Of a stretch of 64,000 nt of DNA, positions 55,907 to 64,000 are shown in pieces. A program made the translations under genes and the position numbers. The notes beneath the pieces are model-generated. The model was not told the DNA's origin. It did not search any database and was given only the letters and a program-made list of their open reading frames with translations. The stretch covers positions 721,001 to 785,000 of the forward strand of contig NZ_PISM01000018.1 of assembly GCF_002929225.1 (NCBI RefSeq). Direction: 5' to 3'. This stretch comes from Stutzerimonas kunmingensis. GTDB taxonomy: Bacteria; Pseudomonadota; Gammaproteobacteria; Pseudomonadales; Pseudomonadaceae. Each line of letters opens with the position of its first letter. Within the stretch, counting starts at the first letter, position 1.

Positions 55907-56528
55907 GGGCGTTACGCTCCAGCCAGCGTTCCAGTAGCGGGCTTAGTGCAGGCAGCGGTTGATAGCCGTTGGTGACCAGCGCCAGTTGCCCTTCGTGCTC
56001 GGCCAGCAGTGTGGGGAAGCCGGCAATGCCGAGGTTCTCGACCCAGGTGAAGTCAGCCACGGTGGTTGCCTTGGTGGCCGGGTCGTCATAACGCTCGGCG
56101 AACTGACTCCGCGAAAGACCTGCGGTCTCGGCCAGGTCCACCAGCACCGCTGGCAGGGTCACATCGAACCCGTGCTGGTAGAACGCCTGCTGAATCGCCA
56201 ATGACAGCGACCAGACGCGAGATTCATCGAGGCTGCGAGCAGCGACAAGCGCACGGCAGGCGGGCTCCGTGTCGTAGATCAACGCGTCAGGCAAGCCCTT
56301 ATCCAGATTGAACGACTGACCTGTCGCCGAGTGCACGGCCTGCCAGTAGGACAGCGTGCGCTGCCGCCCTGCCTGATCCATAACGCCCTGCTCGCGACGC
56401 AGCCCGCCCACCCTCAGCTCTAGCGATACGCCCTGAGCCGCGGCTTGCTCGGCCAGCGCCGTCATTACCGGCGCGAATCCCCAGCACCATGAGCACATTG
56501 GGTCCATCACATAGATCAGTCGGGCCAC
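55899..56528 (-). CDS. DsbA-family (FrnE-like) thioredoxin-fold protein
   Basis: I chose a GTG start at 56528 (read MARLIYVMDPMCSWCWGFAP), because GGAG lies seven bases upstream; the frame has no nearby ATG. The 209-residue product carries a CSWC redox pair at 12-15, the long helical insertion of the DsbA/2-hydroxychromene-2-carboxylate isomerase family, and the cis-Pro segment GIAGFPTLL. There is no signal peptide, so it is cytoplasmic. It is the first gene of a two-gene unit with the ABC exporter, overlapping by 8 bases. The reason for that pairing is unknown. Confidence 0.87.
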   Translation of the reverse strand: MARLIYVMDPMCSWCWGFAPVMTALAEQAAAQGVSLELRVGGLRREQGVMDQAGRQRTLSYWQAVHSATGQSFNLDKGLPDALIYDTEPACRALVAARSLDESRVWSLSLAIQQAFYQHGFDVTLPAVLVDLAETAGLSRSQFAERYDDPATKATTVADFTWVENLGIAGFPTLLAEHEGQLALVTNGYQPLPALSPLLERWLERNAHA

Positions 56529-56576
56529 TTCGAGACTCCACAACTACCTGGTGGGCCGACGCACGGCCAGTTGGCT

Positions 56577-57512
56577 TCAGCGATCCAGTTCTCGGAGGTC
56601 ACGGCCGATGGGATGCGGCTGGTTGCGCTGACGTGCCAGCTCGATCTGTTTCTGCCGCTCGCGAGCACCGGCGCGCGTTTTTTCGCTCAGCGTATTCCAG
56701 CAATGAGGACAGCTGATACCCGCAGCGTAGTGCTCCGATTGCCGATCTTCCACGGATAGCGGTGCGCGGCAGGCATGGCACAGATCGAACTCGCCGACGC
56801 TGAGGTCATGCCGCACGGTCACGCGGTTATCGAACACGAAGCAGTCGCCTTGCCATCGACTTTGCGTCTCCGGCACCTCCTCCAGATACTTGAGGATGCC
56901 GCCCTTGAGGTGATAAACCTCCTCAAAGCCCTCACCAAGCATATAGCTCGACGCCTTCTCGCAGCGAATGCCGCCGGTGCAGAACATTGCGACCTTCTTG
57001 TGCTTTGCCGGGTCGTAGTGAGCCTTGATGTAGTCAGGAAAGTCTCGGAACGATTTGGTCTTCGGGTCGACCGCACCTTCGAACGTACCGATTGCCACTT
57101 CGTAGTCGTTACGGGTGTCGATCAGCAACACTTCCGGATCGGCGATCAGCGCGTTCCAGTCTTGCGGCTCGACATAGGTTCCAACCTGCCGATTCGGATC
57201 GACACCCTCAACGCCGAGCGTGACGATCTCCTTCTTCAGCTTGACCTTGGTGCGATAGAAAGGCTGCTCGTCGCAGTACGATTCCTTGTGGTCGATGTCG
57301 GTAAGGCGGTCATCGAGCCGAAACCATTCAAGCAGCGCATTGATGGCCTCGCGGGTACCGGAGACCGTGCCATTGATACCCTCCTCGGCCAACAACAAGG
57401 TGCCCTTGATGCCAAGGTGCGTGAGGGTTTCGAGCAGGGGTTCGCGCAGCGCAACGTAATCGGGCAGCGATACGAACTTGTACAGCGCTGCCACAACGAT
57501 TTTTCGTGTCAT
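56577..57512 (-). CDS. trhO: tRNA uridine(34) hydroxylase TrhO (rhodanese domain)
   Basis: TrhO hydroxylates U34 of certain tRNAs with molecular oxygen, leading to 5-methoxyuridine-type modifications. The 311-residue protein has an N-terminal acylphosphatase-like region ([21 protein letters not shown]) and a central rhodanese domain with the catalytic Cys in [16 protein letters not shown]. The C-terminal part has paired cysteines ([18 protein letters not shown]), probably binding metal. Start at 57512 ([16 protein letters not shown]). It stands alone between the DsbA-like and BolA genes. Confidence 0.93.
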   Translation of the reverse strand: MTRKIVVAALYKFVSLPDYVALREPLLETLTHLGIKGTLLLAEEGINGTVSGTREAINALLEWFRLDDRLTDIDHKESYCDEQPFYRTKVKLKKEIVTLGVEGVDPNRQVGTYVEPQDWNALIADPEVLLIDTRNDYEVAIGTFEGAVDPKTKSFRDFPDYIKAHYDPAKHKKVAMFCTGGIRCEKASSYMLGEGFEEVYHLKGGILKYLEEVPETQSRWQGDCFVFDNRVTVRHDLSVGEFDLCHACRAPLSVEDRQSEHYAAGISCPHCWNTLSEKTRAGARERQKQIELARQRNQPHPIGRDLRELDR

Positions 57513-57639
57513 GGGTACTTCCGCCAGTGGTCACCCGCGTAAAGGGTGGACCGGATACAAACGAAAGCGCCGGCGTGGGCCGGCGCGGGGAGGAAGTCTA
57601 ACAAAGAACGGCAAGAATGGTCCCGTGCGAGACGGCGCG

Positions 57640-57936
57640 CTATTTATGCCCACCAGCACAAACCGGTGATGCCGGGGCCGTGCCTTGTTGCGCCCACTCC
57701 TCAGGCGTATAGGTATGCAGCGCAAGGGCATGGATCTGTTGCATCAGTGCCCCCATCGCGGCATAAGCCTTTTGGTGGCGCTTGACCGAATTCAGTCCGG
57801 TGAACTGCTCGCTGACGATCACGGCTTTGTAATGGGTTTCCTGCCCGCGACTGTGTGTGTGGCTTTCATCGAGCACTTCAAGGTGCTCGGGCTGCAAGGC
57901 TTGCAGGGCGTCTTGGATCAAATCGAGCTTACGCAT
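57640..57936 (-). CDS. BolA-family protein
   Basis: BolA proteins partner with monothiol glutaredoxins in iron-sulfur handling and also affect cell shape. The 98-residue sequence has the class features: HLEVLDESHTHSRGQETHYK with the conserved His, and the helix-turn segment LNSVKRHQKAYAAMGALMQ with the invariant His. A Cys/His-ending tail (PVCAGGHK) follows. It lies 11 bases downstream of the DUF2059 gene. The start at 57936 (MRKLDLIQDALQALQPEHL) is the family start. Confidence 0.92.
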   Translation of the reverse strand: MRKLDLIQDALQALQPEHLEVLDESHTHSRGQETHYKAVIVSEQFTGLNSVKRHQKAYAAMGALMQQIHALALHTYTPEEWAQQGTAPASPVCAGGHK

Positions 57937-57947
57937 AGCAGGGTCTC

Positions 57948-58454
57948 TTAAGGCTTCTGTTTCTCGAGTTCGGCCGTCATCTCGGACAGCAGGTTATTCA
58001 CTTCCGGCACCGCGCTTTCCAACTTGACCTGGGTAAGCTGAGCCGAGCGAGCATTGAGCTCCGGCAGCTTGCTGAGCATCTTCTTGCCGAGTGGCGACTC
58101 ATAAAAATCGATCAGCTGATTCAGTTCCGTTTCAGAGAACTGGCTGGTGTACAAAGCGACCAGATCCGGCTTCAGCTTGTCCCACCCTATAGCCTTGTCC
58201 AAAGCAGTATTGGCCTGAGCCTGATAGCGCTCGAGCAGCGCCTTCTTGGTATCTGGCGCCTGCGCTTCGGCAAAACGCTGCGCAAACATCTGCTGCACTT
58301 GGGCATAAACAGGTACGGCGAGCCGGTCAGCATTGGCAAGCTGCAGAAAACGTTCTGCACTTCCCGCATGGCTCGCACTATCGGCAAAAGCCGATGAACT
58401 GATACAGATGAACAGCGCTGCAGCGCGCAGGGTCTGGACACGAAAAGTCGACAT
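57948..58454 (-). CDS. DUF2059 periplasmic protein
   Basis: This 168-residue secreted protein has a Sec signal ([19 protein letters not shown] to SSAFA, near residue 24). The DUF2059 core follows, with [20 protein letters not shown] and [20 protein letters not shown] continuing GKKMLSKLP. The family is periplasmic and of unknown function. It is the upstream partner of the BolA gene. Start at 58454. Confidence 0.87.
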   Translation of the reverse strand: MSTFRVQTLRAAALFICISSSAFADSASHAGSAERFLQLANADRLAVPVYAQVQQMFAQRFAEAQAPDTKKALLERYQAQANTALDKAIGWDKLKPDLVALYTSQFSETELNQLIDFYESPLGKKMLSKLPELNARSAQLTQVKLESAVPEVNNLLSEMTAELEKQKP

Positions 58455-58600
58455 TGGAAATCCTTAGGCTGGCTATAGGTAGCCCTCAATGGACACATTC
58501 TGCGCTCGGAGTTCCAATGCCTCAAGCGGCCGAAGGCAAAGCTACGGAACTGCCGATGCCGCAGGGCAGCCTAACCAGCAATATTGAGCAGGAGCATGGC

Positions 58601-59995
58601 ATGACGCGTATAGAGACCGACAGTCTGGGGCAAGTCGAAGTACCGGAACAGGCTTACTGGGGCGCACAGACGCAGCGATCGCTGAGCAACTTCGCGATTG
58701 GTAGCGAGCGAATGCCGATTCAGGTGCTGCATGCGTTAGCGCTGATCAAGAAAGCTGCAGCGCGTGTAAACAATCGAATTGGTGATCTGCCGCCCGACAT
58801 CGCGCGCCTGATCGAGCAAGCCGCGGATGAGGTTCTGCATGGTCAGCACGACGACCAGTTTCCGCTGGTCGTCTGGCAAACCGGCAGCGGCACGCAAAGC
58901 AATATGAACGTCAACGAGGTGATCGCGGGTCGCGCCAATGAGCTGGCGGGCGGCAACCGAGGCGGCAAGGCGCCAGTCCATCCGAACGATCACGTTAATC
59001 GCGCGCAGAGCTCCAACGACTGCTTCCCGACAGCGATGCACATTGCGGCCGCCAAAGCCGTGCATAGCCAACTGCTGCCTGCCATTGCAGAACTGTCCGG
59101 TGGATTGGCAGAGCTTGCAGTGCGACACAATAAGCTGATCAAGACCGGACGCACCCATCTGATGGATGCAACTCCGATTACCTTCGGCCAGGAGATGTCG
59201 GCGTTCGTCGCGCAGCTCGATATCGCCGAACGCACGATCCGTCAGTGCCTGCCGGCTGTTTATGAACTGGCGCAGGGGGGTACTGCGGTAGGCACCGGTT
59301 TGAACTCGCCGCACGGCTTCGCCGAAGCCATCGCAGCGGAGCTGGCCGCTCTCTCGGGCCTCCCCTTCGTCTCTGCCCCAAACAAGTTCGCCGCGCTGGC
59401 CGGACATGAGCCGCTGGTCGCGATGTCCGGTGCGCTGAAGACGCTGGCCGTCGCGTTGATGAAGTTGGCCAATGATCTTCGTCTGCTCGGCTCCGGTCCG
59501 CGCGGGGGATTCGCTGAGGTGCGATTGCCAGCCAACGAACCAGGTAGTTCGATCATGCCCGGCAAGGTCAATCCAACCCAATGCGAAGCCTTATCAATGC
59601 TCGCTTGCCAGGTCATGGGCAATGACATGACGATCAGCTTTGCAGCGAGTCAAGGACATCTGCAATTGAACGTATTCAAGCCGGTGATCATTCATAACCT
59701 GCTTCAATCGGTCCAACTGCTGTCCGATGGATGCCGCAACTTCAACGCTCATTGCATTTCCGGATTAGAGCCGGACCCGGCGCGTATGGCCGAGCATCTG
59801 GAACGTGGGCTTATGCTGGTAACCGCACTGAATCCTCACATCGGCTATGACCGGGCAGCTGAAATCGCCAAGAAGGCCTATGCGCAAGGCACCACATTGC
59901 GCGAAGCAGCCATGGAGCTTGGTTACCTTACCAGCGAGGAGTTCGATCAATGGGTTCGTCCAGAGACGATGCTTGAAGCCGGACAAAGGGAATAA
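58601..59995 (+). CDS. fumC: Class II fumarate hydratase
   Basis: FumC interconverts fumarate and malate without an iron-sulfur cluster. I chose the start at 58601 ([20 protein letters not shown]), with AGGAG upstream, giving 464 residues, the usual length; the open frame extends 49 codons further but is not supported. Key motifs are [14 protein letters not shown], the catalytic His region [14 protein letters not shown], and the fumarase/aspartase signature [15 protein letters not shown] with the catalytic Ser. It is the last protein gene before the rRNA operon. Confidence 0.96.
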   Translation: MTRIETDSLGQVEVPEQAYWGAQTQRSLSNFAIGSERMPIQVLHALALIKKAAARVNNRIGDLPPDIARLIEQAADEVLHGQHDDQFPLVVWQTGSGTQSNMNVNEVIAGRANELAGGNRGGKAPVHPNDHVNRAQSSNDCFPTAMHIAAAKAVHSQLLPAIAELSGGLAELAVRHNKLIKTGRTHLMDATPITFGQEMSAFVAQLDIAERTIRQCLPAVYELAQGGTAVGTGLNSPHGFAEAIAAELAALSGLPFVSAPNKFAALAGHEPLVAMSGALKTLAVALMKLANDLRLLGSGPRGGFAEVRLPANEPGSSIMPGKVNPTQCEALSMLACQVMGNDMTISFAASQGHLQLNVFKPVIIHNLLQSVQLLSDGCRNFNAHCISGLEPDPARMAEHLERGLMLVTALNPHIGYDRAAEIAKKAYAQGTTLREAAMELGYLTSEEFDQWVRPETMLEAGQRE

Positions 59996-60371
59996 CGGTG
60001 TAGCGGAAGCGTCTGCTGTGTGCTCTCAACACGCCTGCCGCCAACCTTAGGTCGCGCGCTGTGCCGGCTGGGGCTGCCTAAGACCGGCCGGAGCAATGTA
60101 TCTAGACGACAGCTGCGGGCGGCTCCAGCTCAAGCATTAGCTAGTGCCGGCCAAGACCCAACGGCTGGCTCTGCTCCAGCACTTCGGGGTGTTAGGACTG
60201 AACGCTACGTGGTTGTCGGGGGCAGGCTTCTTTTAACACTACCCCAAAGCATCCGACCTGAATGAACTTTATAAGCTTGCAATGCAGCAATGCAATTGAA
60301 GGGTTGGCGGAAGGCACTTCGTAGGCACGCGCTAAATGCTCTTCCCATAGCTCAATACCTTTCTCTGCCCC
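59996..60371. other. Intergenic region between fumC and the rRNA operon
   Basis: These 376 bases have no credible gene, tRNA or repeat. I see no clear fumC terminator in it. The convergent rRNA terminator begins at 60372. Confidence 0.6.
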
Positions 60372-60411
60372 AAAAGCAAACCCCCGACCAGCTTACGCGG
60401 GTCGGGGGTTT
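60372..60411 (-). terminator. Terminator of the rRNA operon
   Basis: A perfect 11-bp stem (AAACCCCCGAC at 60378-60388 with GTCGGGGGTTT at 60401-60411) is followed on the minus strand by GCTTTTG. It lies just after the 5S gene. Confidence 0.92.
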
Positions 60412-60420
60412 GGGAAAGGA

Positions 60421-60537
60421 GCTTGACGATGACCTACTCTCACATGGGGAGACCCCACACTACCATCGGCGATGCGTCGTTTCACTACTGAGTTCGGGAA
60501 GGGATCAGGTGGTTCCAACGCTCTATGGTCGTCAAGC
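60421..60537 (-). rRNA. rrf: 5S ribosomal RNA
   Basis: On the minus strand the sequence runs from GCTTGACGACCATAGAGCG to GTCATCGTCAAGC. It contains the conserved GAACTCAGTAGTGAAACGA region and matches Pseudomonas 5S throughout. The two ends pair to form helix I. The boundaries are accurate to a few bases. Confidence 0.95.
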
Positions 60538-60670
60538 AATTCAGTTGCTGCCTCGGGGTTTAGCCGCTGCAGCCAATCGGGTATGTGATGAATCGGTATT
60601 GCGTGTTCGTGCAGATTTTCGGCCTGTTTGTCGACTTTCCGTCTAACAGCCAAATTGTTTGGGTGTTATA

Positions 60671-63560
<2,890 letters not shown>

Positions 63561-63813
63561 ATATAACCCCAAGCAATCTGGTTACTGTCTATAACGTGAA
63601 GACGACATTCGCCGAAAATTTGCATAGAGAACACGCAAATTTTACCTTGACTTGAATAATCACCAGTGAAAGTGACCACTCAAATCTACTTCTATCACAT
63701 ACCCAAATTTTTAAAGAACAGTTCTGGCGCAAAGACCAGAAATCAATACCCTCACACATCACAGGATGCGTAAGCAGCACTCATTTCTGAGCTTTCAGCG
63801 ATTTTCGAGTTAA
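63561..63813 (-). other. tRNA-Ala to 23S internal spacer with boxA
   Basis: This is a 253-base spacer of the rRNA operon. On the minus strand TGTTCTTTAA (63720-63711), followed by AAAATTTGGG, matches the rRNA antitermination boxA (near TGCTCTTTAA). No coding content. Confidence 0.75.
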
Positions 63814-63889
63814 TGGTGGAGCCAAGCGGGATCGAACCGCTGACCTCCTGCGTGCAAAGCAGGCGCTCTCCCAGCTGAGCTATGGCCCC
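63814..63889 (-). tRNA. tRNA-Ala (TGC anticodon)
   Basis: This 76-base cloverleaf has the acceptor 5' GGGGCCA, D-arm AGCTCAGCTGGGAGAGC, anticodon loop CTTTGCACG with TGC, T-arm GGTTCGATCC and an encoded CCA end. It is in the 16S-23S spacer, the usual place. Confidence 0.97.
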
Positions 63890-63919
63890 ATCTACAGATC
63901 GGCCACATCCCATGACAAT

Positions 63920-63996
<77 letters not shown>

Positions 63997-64000
63997 AATC

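Overview
The window is a high-GC gammaproteobacterial chromosome segment that best fits the Pseudomonas stutzeri (Stutzerimonas) group. The evidence is the Pseudomonas gene order nagZ-psrA / lexA-sulA ... topA ... fadA-fadB, which is the order I know from P. aeruginosa. Further support comes from the P. aeruginosa-type itaconate cluster, Pseudomonas-like rRNA and tRNA sequences, and an integron attC site of the kind found in P. stutzeri chromosomal integrons. The assignment is from recall and motif reading; no database was searched.

Layout. 1-1265: 3' part of rimO with its terminator. 1386-6706: leftward choline-to-betaine unit betT-betB-betA, without betI. 7130-9158: an orphan trpB and trmO. 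9179-11719: a lipoprotein-type penicillin/AHL acylase. 11792-16146: leftward run psrA, L,D-transpeptidase, nagZ, methylthioinosine phosphorylase, a LEA-type lipoprotein, a His-rich SEC-C protein and a DUF2489 protein. 16355-17451: lexA-sulA, divergent from psrA, with readable LexA and PsrA boxes. 17525-22612: small proteins, an EamA permease, topA and a DUF1653 protein. 22747-26088: fadBA. 26521-31279: ptrB, a DUF2892 protein and acs.

31665-47422 is the accessory heart of the window. It holds two related acyl-CoA modules, each with a LysR regulator, a class III CoA-transferase, a C-C lyase and a TRAP solute-binding protein. Neither has the TRAP membrane genes dctQ and dctM. The right module matches the itaconate operon (ich, acyl-CoA dehydrogenase, glyoxalase-like protein, PrpD-like protein, ict, ccl, dctP). 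The left one (LysR, CoA-transferase, HMG-CoA lyase-like, dctP) probably handles a 3-hydroxy-3-methyl-dicarboxylate. An AT-rich island at 36184-37748 lies between them. It contains an integron attC hairpin and two cassette-like genes. One encodes a small CHAT/caspase-like protease; its neighbour encodes an unrecognised protein with a hydrophobic N-terminal segment. No integrase gene is present. This pair is my best candidate for an undescribed, possibly defensive, system.

47495-59995: a DUF2254 membrane protein broken by a single extra G, an MFS transporter, arfB, a YdjM-like hydrolase, a chemoreceptor with a FliA-type promoter, a DsbA-like/ABC exporter pair, trhO, a BolA protein, a DUF2059 protein and fumC. 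60372-63996: the end of an rRNA operon on the minus strand (tRNA-Ile, tRNA-Ala, 23S, 5S, terminator); the 16S gene lies beyond the right edge.

Two families of intergenic repeats are visible. One is a palindromic GGTGGA...TCCACC element at four loci. The other is an inverted pair of CCCTCACCC-type repeats inside the itaconate cluster.
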